A DNA stretch of 64,000 nucleotides from Aphrophora alni (lineage: Eukaryota > Arthropoda > Insecta > Hemiptera > Aphrophoridae): assembly GCA_963513935.1 (NCBI GenBank), contig OY740777.1, forward strand, positions 19,129,271 to 19,193,270. Direction: 5' to 3'. Positions 33,666 through 46,428 of this stretch are shown here, piece after piece; the first letter of the stretch is position 1; each line of letters begins with the position of its first letter. The position numbers and the translations under genes were made by a program. Under the pieces are notes generated by a model, which was not told the DNA's origin, did not search any database, and saw only the letters and a program-made list of their open reading frames with translations.

Positions 33666-35985
33666 AAGATAACATTTGGGGCGATTTTTAACTCAATATA
33701 CTCAATGATTGTACTATAAAGCATGCAAAGAAATTCGCCTCCTGTCATGTCGGCTGTGTATCGCGTGTAATTTTCCAAATACTTATTGCAATAACACAGA
33801 GAAGTGTCATTAAAGAAAAAGATCTTTTTGGACCGAGTGTTTGTTAAAACATATAGTTCAATGAAAAACTCAATCTTGTTTTTTTAATCCGACACAAAAA
33901 CATTCTTTGTAATTTTTGTAAAACAGTAAAAACTTAGTTAATTCCCCTCATGCATGTAATAATATTTACTACCTACTGGTTGAATAAAAAGAATTTGGCC
34001 TCGATTTGAGGAAGCCCAGTTTGGCCTTGATCTAAATAAAATTAGTAATTGGTATCTTGAACGGATTTCGATATATTATATTTTAGGTTAATTATTTCCG
34101 TCCTTATCTAATACACTGATTGTATAATTTGTTTATCTCTGTTTACAGGTGGACAATAAGGAATATTTAGCAACTGTAAGTTATTGGTATATATTCAGAT
34201 AAGGTTCTGTATAATTGACAAAACTTGTAAACAGCTGATTAGATTTATAGAAAGATAACAGAGCCATTAAAATATTACTTGCAATCTAGTTTTGAGGTTA
34301 TAGGACGCCATTTTGAACAATATCTGAAACGTTGGAGATTAAACTTTTTTTTTTGCATTTTACTATCTAAGAACACTTAAAATATGGTAGTAAACAATTT
34401 TGAGAAATCAATATCTGGAATAAAATAAACTGTGCTAAAACATTACTCAGATGTTCTCACACTCCCTATATGGTAAACTAATCGTTTTCCGTCTTTAAAC
34501 GTCAATATCTCAACATAATCTCAAACGATATTGATGAAACATTAACAAATCGTCAACGTTTATGACAGAAATGTTTCACAAGTAAAGTCAAAATAATCAG
34601 ACCACAGTCAGGGTTCTTTTTTTAACATTTAATCCGTATTTTTTTTCAACATCCAGCTTGGTTTGGTAGGCTACGTTGATTTAATATATACTCTTTCACT
34701 ACAATTTCATCAAAATTGCTTGTGACGATGTTCATGGTACATTTTCAGATTTTGATTAATAACATCTGTATTTTTGGAAAGAATTAGAGCCAATTAGGAG
34801 AAAATAATTTTTTTTTCGTTGTACTGCTTCAAAAATAGCTGTTTTCAAAACTTGCATTGAGATTCTAAAGTTGTTCTTTTTAGTCCTAGGACCTAAAAAC
34901 ACCACCTGAGATCGAGGTCATCAGCTGTTACTTCGTGTATACGAATTAATTCACGATTGTAAAGCATCTATAAAAAAAATCGATACTCTCGATTGTAAAT
35001 AACCGATAAAACAGCTGTTACCATCGATTTGAAGGTAAATAGGTTATAACATTTTAGTTTTTGTGAAATTGTTTTCTTATATTATTTGCAGTGTAACGAA
35101 AAATATAGTTCATCACTTGGACCAAAAGAAGCTTTCCTATCCTCGCTCCAATTTCGAAAAACGAATTTTTTTTTTTATAAACTTGAACTTATATTGAAAT
35201 GCTTCACTTTTGGTCCTAGTGATGAAATATACTATTATGTTAACTACAAACAAATTTGAGGTATAAAAAAACAATTTGAGTTACTTGAATTGTGATGCTA
35301 TTTTAATTGCGATTTGGTACAATAGTTTGGAACACAATGTTAATGAAATCGGTAGAGCCGAATATGAGAATTTGGTCTTTTGTAAACCATTTTTTGTTTT
35401 TATCGAAAAATCCTGAATTTTGATATATGACGATAAATATTTTATATTTGGGTTCTTTTATATGCCACGTTTTAACAAATCAGAAAATGTTGTTCGAACA
35501 ATGTGTTTATTTATTTGTTTGGTATCATCAAAAATTCAGGTTATTACCATATATAAAAAAAGAAGAAATTATTATGTAAATTGTGTGACAAAATTTTTAA
35601 CAATATATTAATGTAAGTTACCCATTAAAATATATATTAATTTACGTTACTAATCCACTATGCTAAGTATAGGGTAGGCCTAAGTTTGGTAATTGTTAAA
35701 CCTAATAGATGATCGTTGACAGCCTGTTAACTGAAACAAAAACAAGATAAGAACTTGAAATTTGGACTGTACAAAACAAATCGTATTAAAATTTTCAAAA
35801 TGGCGGACATTTTAAACGTTAAATTTTTTTTTTCTGTGTTATAACTCATAATGTGCAGGTTTCAATTCTTCATGTAATGATACCAACCACACCTTTCTAC
35901 GATGACATATAGCGAAGTTATTGTCAAAATGTAATTTCGAACACTGATCTTCCAAGAAAATTAATATATTATTCGTATTGGAACG
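33666..35985. other. Nothing recognised
   Basis: AT-rich. A reverse copy of the dispersed motif lies near 35345, and TTTCAAAATGGCGGAC occurs near 35795. No gene seen. Confidence 0.35.
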
Positions 35986-35986
35986 A

Positions 35987-36028
35987 GGTTAGGTTAGGTT
36001 AGGTTAGGTTAAGTTAGGTTAGGTTAGG
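35987..36028 (+). repeat. Interstitial TTAGG block
   Basis: Eight TTAGG units with one TTAAG variant. It is oriented opposite to the CCTAA arrays further right. Confidence 0.9.
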
Positions 36029-36084
36029 GCAGACAGGGCAGAGTCATTATACGAGCGTAGCGCATGAAGGCTCTTTCATATATA

Positions 36085-36132
36085 TAGAGAGGGAGGGAGG
36101 GAGGGAGGGAGGGAGGGAGGGAGGGAGGGAGG

Positions 36133-36196
<64 letters not shown>
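36085..36196. repeat. (GGGA)n followed by (GA)n microsatellite
   Basis: About 45 bp of GGGA units passing directly into about 60 bp of GA. Confidence 0.95.
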
Positions 36197-36200
<4 letters not shown>

Positions 36201-37574
36201 GAGGCCAGTCAGGGCCGAGACACTGACACGAGCGAGGCGAGTGTAAACGTTTTAAATATATACAGATCTAAGCCAACCTCTTAAGTAGTGATAGAAAGTT
36301 TCCTATAGAACCAAAAAAATCAACTTTTGGGCATTAGATTTAGATGATCTGTTTGTTTGGTTAAGCTGTGTATCATGACGGCCCAAAATAAACTTATTTT
36401 CAACGGTTGAAGAGATGGGATACTTCAAATAACATTGTTCAAATGATTTATTATAATGTCGTAAAGAAGAATCTACAGAGATACATTTTCGCCATTTTGA
36501 AACTTGTTGTTTATTATATAAAATATATTCAACGATTGGTGCCCAGCTTACGTACTAAATTTGACTATAACTATGGCTACGCTGATTTTTCAAATTTTGA
36601 GGTTATGTGTGTAAAATAGCTTTTAATTATTTTGAGCTGTTCCATGTTTTTGGATTTTTTTTTCGTAGTTTTATGGTCGAGAATTGCAAAATAAAAGATT
36701 TGATTCATTAGAGGCTACATTAAACAAACTTTTTTAGAATAGTAGTAGTAATTTTGTAAAAATCAATTATTTTGGTTTGGTCTTATAAATACCCTACAAC
36801 ATAAACTTATTCAAAGTATAATAATAACACATCTAGAAGTATGATTAAAAATTTCCCCAATAAGGAAATATCAAAATCCCTACAAGCGTTTAAGCTGTTC
36901 ACTTCACAGACATCACTGTAAACAATTTTTTTTAAAGCAGAGTCTTAAATAGATTTATGACAAAAAGACGAATTTTTTGCCTTTAAAATACTTCCTATAA
37001 ACTTGTACTATATGTAAGAAATTAAAAACAAATCTTTTCAAGATAACAATAAATTTTACATTAAGACACAACTCTACAGCAAACGTCATAATTTAAATTA
37101 GGTCATGCATGTGATAACGCTCTTAAGCTGAATCAGAACTATAAACAATATCTTGAAATAAAGCTTAATCATCGAATGACGAATACGTATTAAGTCTTAT
37201 AAATAATTAAAGTTATCTGTACACGGAAGCAAAGTTGAGGAGTTCGCCAGACTAGAATTTTAAGAGATATGTTTTTTCTTCTGCTTCGTTGTGGTCGAGC
37301 CAACCCTCCATTGTCAGCCAGGATTTATTGCAGTCCCAATGACGTTGGATGATTTATTAGATGTACGAACTTTAGAACAATCTTCCTGGAAAAAATTGTT
37401 TTATAGGATATACTTGACAAAAGTTCAAATGTTTCAATTACTTTTTATTCAAGTTGTAGATTCAAAGAGATACAGTTTCTTCCTTCACCACTTCCTGCTT
37501 AGAGGCAGGGAATATGCTAATTTGTACGTTTCTTCAAATAACCGAGCACTGCGATGTATTCTTCTATTTCCTTA
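36197..37574. other. Nothing recognised
   Basis: Short accidental frames only (36407-36619; the start of 37291-37644). Confidence 0.35.
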
Positions 37575-37790
37575 TGCTTTTTTATTGTCGTTTAAAGGAC
37601 ATCTCGGTCTTCATCACCTTTTAAAAACAGGAGGAAAAGAATAAAAAATGATGACTAGCCTTCGAATAATCTTAGTGTAGGGGTTGGAAGAAAAGAAAAA
37701 GAGTTGGTCAAAGAGACTTGATAGAAAGATAACAGAGGGATCTAACAAGAATAATGGAAAAAGTTGTAGACTCAGCTTGGGTTACTACAC
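37575..37790 (+). repeat. Dispersed repeat family G, copy 2
   Basis: Signature pieces TCATCACCTTTTAAAAACAG, GGAGGAAAAGAATAAAA, GAGTTGGTCAAAGAGACTTG and AGAGGGATCTAAC. It covers the end of the 117-residue frame at 37291-37644, which is therefore unlikely to be a gene. Confidence 0.7.
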
Positions 37791-38544
37791 CTGTACCACA
37801 CCATAGATGAGAGCCTGAATTATTACAATCCTGCATTTTAAGCTTTTAATTATAAAAAGTGCCCTTCAAATATACGGAAAATATTTGGAAGAGGAGTTTC
37901 TACCTAAACAAAGAAAAAGTTCCTGAAAACATGTCTACGAAAAAAATGTGTTTTTTTAAAATAAGAATTTATCACTTCGGAAATAGTTGAAGATTTTGAG
38001 TGCAAATTTGGTTCAAACAGTTTTTAATAAACCTTTTACCTGAAAACTAATACAAAAAGAAGGCAGTTAAAAAATTTTAACGCTTTAACGCGCAATATCA
38101 CAAAACAACTATTTACGAGACAAAATGTTTTGCTCTTTAAACGAGCGATTACTTCTTCACTTTAAGTCAAAGGATAACAGAGTTACAACAGATAAAAAAA
38201 TGCTTGATAATTTACTGCAATACTGTACTTAGATTTTTTTTCTTTCTCAAATTGTTGCATGCATTACTGTAACTCAATAATAATAAGAAATAACAAGTAT
38301 TATAAACTTTTTGATGTTGTAAGTTATTTACCATAAAAGTATCACATATTTCTTATCAATAACTCTGTTATCCATTGATAAAGAATCAAAAAGGAGGCAA
38401 TAAAAAAGGAGACTGTCGTTGGCAGAGTAAAATATATTGACTTTTTATGTAAATATCAAAACAAAAATCAATATGTGTTTGAGAAAATTATAAAATACGA
38501 AAGTTAAATCTGACAACAATGCACTGCAACATCTAGTGCTTGTG
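37791..38544. other. Nothing recognised
   Basis: AT-rich with no protein-like frame. Confidence 0.35.
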
Positions 38545-39190
38545 CCTCCCCCCATTTCTTGTCTATATAAGCCCATACACTCCCAATTCCTTTAGGATGT
38601 GCAGCACGTGAAGGCGGTCAAGGGTAGGTATCTCTTCTACATCAATCTGGTACTTTCTCAGACTTCTAGACCTTTTGTGCCGTATTAGACTAATAGACCT
38701 CTTGTTGGCAGAATCTACAGATCGTATTATTTTCTATTCCTATTCCTCTAAAGTATTTTCTGAGTTTAACGCCTTGTCAACTTTCTCTGTCCAATTATTT
38801 TGCTTTACGATTCTCTGATAACTTGCCCTGAGCTAGTGATAACAAATACCATCTTACTCCTCTTCTCAGTGAGTCATCTTTTCCACTCGTGGTGAGAGCG
38901 AGTTGTTTTCCCCTCTTTTTGTGTGGTTCTTCTATTAGGCATGCCTTCCTTGAGTAGCATGTTTGAGTTCTACTAGGTTTAATATCTCCGCGTAGTCAAG
39001 GACATCTCGACTCCCACTGCTGATAGTTAGGACGGAGGGAGTATTCCATTTTATCAGCAGTTAAAAATTAATCACATCCCGGACAATCTTGTTATTTTTC
39101 ATTCCTCTCTCCAAGTTTTTTTTTTTTCACGAGCAGTTAGGGAAGGATGGTCCACCCGATCAGAAACCCGTTTGGTCAGGTACGGTAAAA
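38545..39190 (-). pseudogene. Decayed LINE ORF2 3' end (copy C)
   Basis: Minus strand. TICRFCQQE (codons around 38700-38725) is the start of a post-reverse-transcriptase zinc knuckle. The end reads KYQIDVEEIPTLDRLHVLHI followed by LKELGVYGLI and a stop at 38563-38565, the best-preserved version of the tail seen in copy A. Between them a deletion has removed the distal His/Cys of the knuckle. The upstream part matches copies A and B around GGTTTCTGATCGGGTGGACC. This is the only copy in the other orientation. Confidence 0.6.
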
Positions 39191-40639
39191 TACTGTAAGA
39201 TATCACCAAGTATCCCACGGGTACATCTTTAGCACGGAGTACCATTCATAAACAGAAGAAAAGGAAGAATGAAGACATCGCGGAGAGAATAGAAGATAGA
39301 CCTTCAGAGACTAGTATTACAAGTTATAACATCCGAACAACACGAAGTATAGAAATTTGAGGAAGCAGTTTATAGTAAATACTCACTCGGAGTTCGCCGA
39401 TCTCTACGCCATTCAGTGGATTGGTATGTGAGCGTGTTCAAGGTTGTCAAATTTGACACGAGCACCTGGAAGCGTACCATTTATCAAACGCCTGAACTGT
39501 AGAAGTTCAGTATTTGAACTTGTACTTAAAAAGATCTCTAAGATGAAAACTAAATGACAGTTTTTGAGAGTGTGAAAGAATCAGCCAGCTAGCGAATAAC
39601 TTAAAAGATAATTCGATGTTAAATTAAATTAATTAGTTCAGTAATGATATTTTGTTAACCGCTTTAAATATTGTGATAAGTGGAAGGCAACGCCCTTAAT
39701 TCGACAGTTAAAGATGAACACTGTGATGAAAATGTTATAATTAGTTATAACAAACCGTGAAAAGTGGTCTACATTTTCACTAGTCAATTAGTGCTATGCC
39801 ATTTTTATAGGTTCATATCAGCTGGTGCATGGAATAGTGTGTGGTCAAATTTCCTTGATCAGAATTTGGACTGTCTAAGTTCTGGGTGAGATTAAATTTT
39901 CAGGCTGTGCTTGTTAACAAAATGTCAGCTTACCACTTTCACCAATAATACCCTATTTGTGAAACCTAATCTAACCTTGTTACATTTAAACCGCATAGAA
40001 ACCCTCACCCTTCATTGCACAATGTTCTATCTTTGATTTTAAACCTCGACATAAGGAGCTTTGAAAAGCAAGTTGGACAATTCTTAGAAGTTGTACGGTA
40101 TATGTTTTCCATCCAGAAGATAAAGACTTTATGACACTCTTCATTTGAAATGAAGTTTATCGAATCCGAAGTGTTGTTTCAAGCACTTTCCAATGTTGTT
40201 CTATAAATAGGAATAAAGTAAAAATAAAACAATTACAAGAAATACAGTATTACTAGGAAGTTGTTTAGTTGAGAATTTTAAATTTAATATTTACTTGGTA
40301 AGAAGTATTGTTATTATGCAACAACTTAGATAGTTCTTGAGACACTTAGACAATTATATAGTGATTCTGTTTGGCTGTTTTCGTATTAGTTTACACATAA
40401 TATTTGTTTATTATGATTAACCTCATTGAAACATCGAAATTAGAGACCTTGAATTGTTTACTGATCCTATGAATTACATCAATTTGCCACCAATTTTAAA
40501 CCACTATACATTTTATGTATATTTAGCAAGTAAACATTGTCCCACATTTTATCTGCGTGTTCCTTGTATTATTTTGAAAACAAATTTTCTTAAACATATG
40601 TCAGAAAACGTTTGGTTTTCTTCTCCCACGATTTGTGAT
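39191..40639. other. Nothing recognised
   Basis: No repeat copy or gene seen. Confidence 0.35.
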
Positions 40640-40858
40640 TTTTCTTTTTAAGTTTTCGTTTTCTTCTTTTTCGGTTTTTGGTTTCTTTTCATTCTCTTCA
40701 GTTTGTAGTTTTTCTTCTTCGGTTTTTATTTTTTCTTCTTCTGTTTGTGTTTTCTTATTCTGTTTGTGTTTTTCTTCTTAGTTTTTTTCGGTTTGTAGTT
40801 TATTCTTCTTATGTGTTCATTTTCTTCTTCTGTTTGTGTTTTTTTCTTTTTTTGCTTA
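40640..40858. repeat. Degenerate pyrimidine minisatellite
   Basis: Units close to TTTTCTTCTTCTGTTTGTG repeated about ten times. The Phe-rich frame at 40678-40863 is a by-product. Confidence 0.8.
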
Positions 40859-40859
40859 T

Positions 40860-42600
40860 GTAATTCAATTATATTAAAATTAAAAAAAAGCACTTATAAC
40901 CACTAATGGTATATTATTTAACTTAATGAATAAATAATAATAATAAATATACAAAAAAAAACAAACTAAAAAATATCTAAAGGTTTTGTTTAATATCATT
41001 GAAAGGGTGGTGCAGCTAGTTAAATTTTAGGCAGCCAGTCTCTAAGGGTCTACTCTAAAATTAAAGAAAACATTTTTTAACGTCCTATATTAATTCTTTT
41101 CAAATGGCTAAATCTATTGAAGTTATTTTAAATGGTAAAGAAAATTTATTTATTTTAATAAGGTACCTTAATTAAATCAAAATTTTCTTATTTAAACAAA
41201 AACAAAATAAATAATTATAATACTAATAGTGTAAAGAATTAACAACAATAGAAAATATGAATGTAAAATATAAGTTATCATCGGCATTGGTTAATAAATG
41301 TTAATGTATTTGTTATATTATGTTGATCACTGTTGTAATTAGCTCCTCATTTTTGTGAAATAGCAGTACGTTGGGTACAAAATGTGTTATACAACCCTTT
41401 CCTTGATCAGGTAAACCTTTGTAAGACTTCTTAAAATATGGATTAAAATCCCACCCAATACTACAATTCAATAAAACAAAATTTATTTCCTTATTTATAT
41501 TTCTTGAACATAGTTACCATCCTCAGAGGTTATATAACAAACACTAATTCTGTAAATACTATAAACAGTTAAAATAATGAGGTTCTTTCCCCACTCCTTC
41601 CTGTGTCTAGTTCAATCAATGGCATTGAGCGAAGTCATTAGCCTGGTCAATGACCTAGTCCCTCCCACTAGATTGACTGGGTGTGAGCGACTTTACAATT
41701 AGTCAACTACATGGACTAATAAATAGTTTTTACCTAAATAACTTACTTAAATTTCTAAAACAACAAAGTGAAAATCTTTGTTTTATGGAATTGTGGTGTT
41801 GGGTATTTCATTTTAATCTTTAAGTTGGCCACACTGTGCACAAAAGTGGAGTATTTCTTAATATAACAACAAATTTTAATCACGTTGACCTGAGTGGAAC
41901 TTCGGTCGACACAGTTCAAATAAATTTTGTGGAAAGTATTTTTAATACATTTTTTAGTGAGGAGACAATTCGAAAGGAGTTTAGGTTATTCATGATGTTT
42001 ACGTCCTCGAATTACATTTACTGAGAATCTACTTTAACAGGTAGACAGTTATTTTTGAACGTTATCTTAGGTATTGTACTTAAGAAATGGTTATTAATAA
42101 ACCAAAATCAATTATTTTATTAAAACCAATCAATTGCACTCAACAAGAAATTTATTTCAGCTATTGAAGTAGAAGATACTAGTTGACAAAGAAATACTCA
42201 AGACAATTGCGTTTTTAATTATTTTCCCTTGTTTTCTTATCTACGTGTTGATTCGATGACATCCTTCTTGAGGGTTTAGAACAAGACAGACGTATAATTC
42301 AGGAATTACTAACGTAACAATATTTTCTAACAAAGATGGAAGAATCGTGAGAGTTAAAGTCATGGTCATTGCAAGTTTAAAAAAGAAGTTTTTCATTTCA
42401 CAACATTTCCTTTTTATTTTTTTTTTGGGGAGAATTTGGCCTATAATTTTTTCTTCGCGTAACAAAAACTCAAATATGTGGTCTCGTGGAGAAAACTAGA
42501 CACCTTAAAGAAAAGATTAGTAAAATGGTCTGAAAATCGGTTCACCCGTTTCAATATAGTGATGATATATTCGAACGTTTATATGGGCTTCTAGGTGAAA
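40860..42600. other. No gene recognised; one hammerhead-like relic
   Basis: At 41494-41526 the minus strand reads CTGAGGATGGTAAC, TAT, GTTCAAGAAA, the same spacing as the fold-back arms at 28.2 and 45.6 kb, but stem III is absent. The frame at 41836-42024 is unidentified. Confidence 0.3.
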
Positions 42601-42604
42601 TGAA

Positions 42605-42835
42605 AAGATTTTTTTTTCTTATTCCGTTGTTAAAAGGCAAAAAACCACTGTATCATCATTGCCTCGTAAAAAAAGAAGAAAACATAAAATAACAACCCCC
42701 TAACGAATACACTAATAGCGTCAGGGACAGTATGAGAGTTGGTCAAAGAGACCTGAAAGGAGAGATAAAAGAGAGGGATCTAATCCCGGACTACATACAA
42801 AAGGTGTATATCCAGCTATGTACCTCGGTATTGCT
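42605..42835 (+). repeat. Dispersed repeat family G, copy 3
   Basis: One of the fuller copies: GGCAAAAAACCACTG, TCATCATTGCCT, AAGAAGAAAACATAAAATAA, GAGTTGGTCAAAGAGACCTG, AGAGAGGGATCTAATCC, and a tail CAGCTATGTACCTCGGTATT. Confidence 0.75.
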
Positions 42836-43280
42836 AAGTCAGTACTCACTATAAATGGGGGGGGGGGGTTAATGCGTTAAACTTTTCTGTACGTACAGCT
42901 GACATGATTTTACTTTTGCTAATTCACTTTCTCATAAGCGCATTGTACAAATTTATGTAATGGGTAAAACAATTGATGTTAAAAGAAAATATCCCCTGTG
43001 TTTAATAAAATCATGTCTCCATAATTTGACAAAAATTTGGAACTTTAACTCAAAATTTGGAGGTAACTGCTACAAGTAAAACACAAAATGAAGTTTTTTT
43101 CAAAATGACCTCTACAGATTTTGTTAAAATTTTAGTGTAACGTGAAGTTAGTATTACGGTTCTCGGAATAATAAGAAGAACCTTGACTCCTTTCAATAAA
43201 ATCTCCATTTTAATCAAATTAGATTTACTTTGATCGTTTATGGTACAAGTGAAGCAAGTGTAATCACTTATTTAAATATA

Positions 43281-43722
43281 CAGGGTGATTGAAATATGTG
43301 TGACCGCTGTTTTATTTGAAAAGTAAAAAAAGTTATTATAAAACTTTTAAAAGTAGTTTAAATTTTTGAATTAAAACTAGAGGTACTATCAAATTGTTGA
43401 TATCACCTCCATTTTCCTCTAAATTTTTGTATGAAAATTGCTATTTTTTATGACACTTTTAACTCATAATTTTAAGCCTTCTTATTCTTAAATATTTTTC
43501 GATATCTTAAACTGTTTAGGAGTAATAGGCACTTAAATATTTCAAAAAACTCGTAAATACAAGGGTTTCCAGAGACGATATTTTTGAAGTCAAATTCAGT
43601 TGAAATTTAAACTACAGCTAGAATAAAATGTGTAATAACACTACTTTTATTTTTATTTGTTCTGTAGGCTGAGAAATAACATAGTCATTGACAAAAAAAA
43701 AATCTGATAATTGTCTCACACA
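43281..43722. mobile_element. Possible non-autonomous element starting ACAGGGTGATT
   Basis: The start ACAGGGTGATTGAAATATGT, preceded by TTTAAATAT, repeats the boundary of the element at 55902. The far end is unclear: only TCACACAT around 43714-43721 mirrors ATGTGTGA of the left end. Confidence 0.3.
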
Positions 43723-43723
43723 T

Positions 43724-43890
43724 CCACTGGCTTACACCAGCTCTTTATTATTACTTAATGTATTACATCTTGTGAATTCATGACAAATTGTATTAATATG
43801 CACTTTTAATAGATTTGTTTCGGATATAATACCTTATTCTCAAAGTCTAATACATCCAGTAATAATTAGAAATTGGTGTAAGCCAGTAGG
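43724..43890. repeat. Short inverted repeat, MITE or Penelope terminal repeat
   Basis: ACTGGCTTACACCA and its complement face each other 132 bp apart. Inside, the minus strand has TTGAGAATAAGG...ATCCGAAAC, reminiscent of a Penelope-like hammerhead half. It lies directly before the Penelope-like reverse transcriptase fragment, so it may be its 5' terminal repeat. Confidence 0.45.
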
Positions 43891-44032
43891 ATTTCTAGAT
43901 AATTACCAGAAAAGTTCAGTAAAAGGAATTTGGTAAAAATCGAATCTGAAAAATGTTAACCTAAAATGTTGAAATAAATTGTTATACAAAGGACTAAATA
44001 AAATATAATCCACCGATACAGTTTGTAGTAAA

Positions 44033-45515
44033 CCTACAATTAGCAATGAATATAAAGTTATCAAAAAAGTACAAATTACAATTGAAAATAATGACCTATT
44101 AATTTCTAAATCGGACAAAGGATATTTTAAAGTTATCATAAAATAAATAAAGTGATGGATATACTTGATTATCCTAATTTTAAGATCCTAAAAGACGATC
44201 CTACTGCTAATTGTTGTAAAGAAGTTTATAAATTTTTAAAAAATAAGAACAAATTATTCTCAAAAGAAAAGGCCTCTTTTCTAAAAATCATGAACACTCT
44301 ACCTCCTAGACTTTATAGACTTCCCAAGTTACACAAGCCTCCCGTTCCTGTAGTTTCTTTTAATAATCCTCCCATTTACAAACTAGCACGAAAACCTAAC
44401 ACTATATTAAACAATTCAACGGAATTTATGTCTAAATATAGTATTAAAAATTCTTTTAGTTTAGTTAACAAAATTAGTGATTTGAACATACCTTTAAATG
44501 ATAAGATTGTGTCTTTTGATGTCTAGAACGTTTTTAGTAGTATATCTATTGGAGAATGCAAGGACATCAATCATGAAATGCTTCAGAACACCAAGGAGAA
44601 AGATTTTATTTTTCAGTTAAAATGTTCCATACTAACATAAACATACCGCCTTCCATTCACAGACTTATAAGTATTCCCTTATCCACTACAGATTTCCAAA
44701 ACGAATGGAATTCTATCAAACAATTGCAGTCAATAACATGTAGAGTGTGAAATTAGTTGGAAATTTAAATAAAACATAAAATATGTCATTATCTATATAA
44801 TTCTATTACAATGAAAAAGAAAACATCAAATATTGTAAAGTTAATTTCATTGGTAACATTAGTTAAACAGTTGGAAATTTAAAATCTAATAGATATCATT
44901 ATAAATCTGACTTTTATTGCTCCAGAAATATGGGAAACCTAGTTGTTGATAAGAAATATAGAACTATTTTTATTCGATTTTTTTATATTTTTTATTAGAA
45001 AATAGTAGTGTTTATAAGATGTCTTGTATTGATTGTAATTGTGAATACATAGGTCAATCTGGTAGATCAGTTAAGAATATAATTAAAGAACACGTATACA
45101 GTTGGAAGTATGGAAAATCTAATTCAAATTTTGCAAATCATTTATTATACATAATCTTGATCCTAAGTCAAATGTTCAACTTCTCCATATGGAACATAAA
45201 AGTAGAAAAGTCAACAACTTGGAATGTTTGGAAATCAATAGATCTATTTTTAAAAACCTACTTCCAACCTAAATGAACTAACTCATCACCCCTATTGCAG
45301 CCTATTGTGTAACCTTGGTTTTCTAAAATACCCCCTCTCTTTCCCACAGGTCAGACCACTGTCCTTTGTGTTATAAATGCAATCATTTCTTAACCCTTCC
45401 TGCTCTACCCTTTCCTTTCTCTTCTAATTTTGATTATTTAGACCGTTTTCTTTTCAATTTAGTAGCTTGAAAATGCCTAACGGCGAAACATATGTCGTTC
45501 AATAAAGCTCTTCTG
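44033..45515 (+). pseudogene. Penelope-like element relic: reverse transcriptase N-part plus GIY-YIG
   Basis: NNDLLISKSDKGYF at 44090-44130, then after a frameshift a 124-codon frame (44152-44526) with LYRLPKLHKPPVP, the Penelope PKxHK motif, and VSFDV, the first catalytic Asp of the reverse transcriptase, cut by a TAG directly after. The core with the second catalytic Asp pair is deleted. At 45000-45275, VYKMSCIDCNCEYIGQSGRS is the GIY-YIG nuclease start, with EH further on. After another shift, LDPKSNVQLLHMEHKSRKVN and NLECLEINRS complete it. The 3' end (45468-45507) has TTGAAAATGCC-TAAC-GGCGAA-ACATATGT-C, a hammerhead-like terminal motif closed by TTGAA/TTCAA. The element is dead. Confidence 0.87.
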
Positions 45516-45539
45516 TGGAATTAAATAACTGTTCCTCGA

Positions 45540-45762
45540 GATAGAATAAAACTCGAACACAAGATCTTACAAAAAATACGTTTATTTAATCAAACGCGTT
45601 TCAAAGACAAAGTCGCCATCCTCAGTGATACATGAGCTACAAAAACTAAACTATAACTAACTATCCCTGATGATGGCAACTTTGTCGTTGAAACGCGTTT
45701 GATTAAGTAAATCTAATTTTTGTGAGATCTTGTGTTCGAGTTTTATATCTAATATTATCTCA
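45540..45762. mobile_element. Fold-back element with two hammerhead-like cores (copy 2)
   Basis: Second copy of the element at 28068, sharing ends CGAACACAAGATCTTA and complement. On the minus strand at 45591-45634: CTGAGGA, stem II around a TTT loop, GAA, ACGCGT, T, and a stem I TATCA/TGAT pairing; every conserved hammerhead core base is present. On the plus strand at 45661-45705: CTGATGA, stem II, GAA, ACGCGT, T, with a weaker stem I. It begins right after the Penelope-like relic, as if part of the same insertion. Confidence 0.7.
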
Positions 45763-46428
45763 CAAGTCAAGCTCAATATTTATTTGTTGTCACATTAAAT
45801 TATAATCAATAGTTACAAATACTTGTGATATCTTAGAATAGTTTCATCATTACTAGCTACAAATCTATTAAGGTAAACCCTTCTATTTAAAAAAAAATAC
45901 ACGTGTAGTTCACGTGAATTTTCAAGTGTTTGAAAGTGAATAACAGGAACTGAATGTGATTAAAAAATATATATTAATTAATTTTACACCCTGTATAAAA
46001 ACACTGGTCATAGACTTGTTATGCAAAATATTGCAATAAATGATGCAAAAACATTTCTTCACCTACAGCCGAAACCAAATAAAACTAACAAAAAGTAATC
46101 GGGTTTTAAAGTTATTTGATAATAATTGATTGCTCATATTATTAATATGGTTTAATCTGACATGTGTGTATATACAAACTAATGCATAAGTTTATAATAT
46201 CTACTCTCGTTTCAAGTGTAAAACCCTATCAGCTAAACCACTTTAGAAACTGCTTCAGTTAATAAAAACAGCATTAAAAATACAAGATAAATATTTTGAA
46301 AATTTGGTGGTTAATCCACAAATGGGAATCACGACGTGATCGAGGATTAAACTTTTGTAATAGAAGGCAAAATGTTGTTTACACCGATAACAGTTACGGC
46401 AACTTACTCTTGCTACTTTCCTTTAGAC
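45763..46428. other. Nothing recognised
   Basis: The first bases (to about 45790) continue a segment, CTCACAAGTCAAGCTCAATA, shared with the flank of copy 1 near 28300. No gene. Confidence 0.4.

Noticed and set aside
37291..37644. 117-residue plus-strand frame
   Set aside because: Overlaps a copy of repeat family G and has no recognisable motif.
41836..42024. Frame with a segment vaguely like a piggyBac N-terminus
   Set aside because: The resemblance is a few residues only and no neighbouring piggyBac sequence was found.
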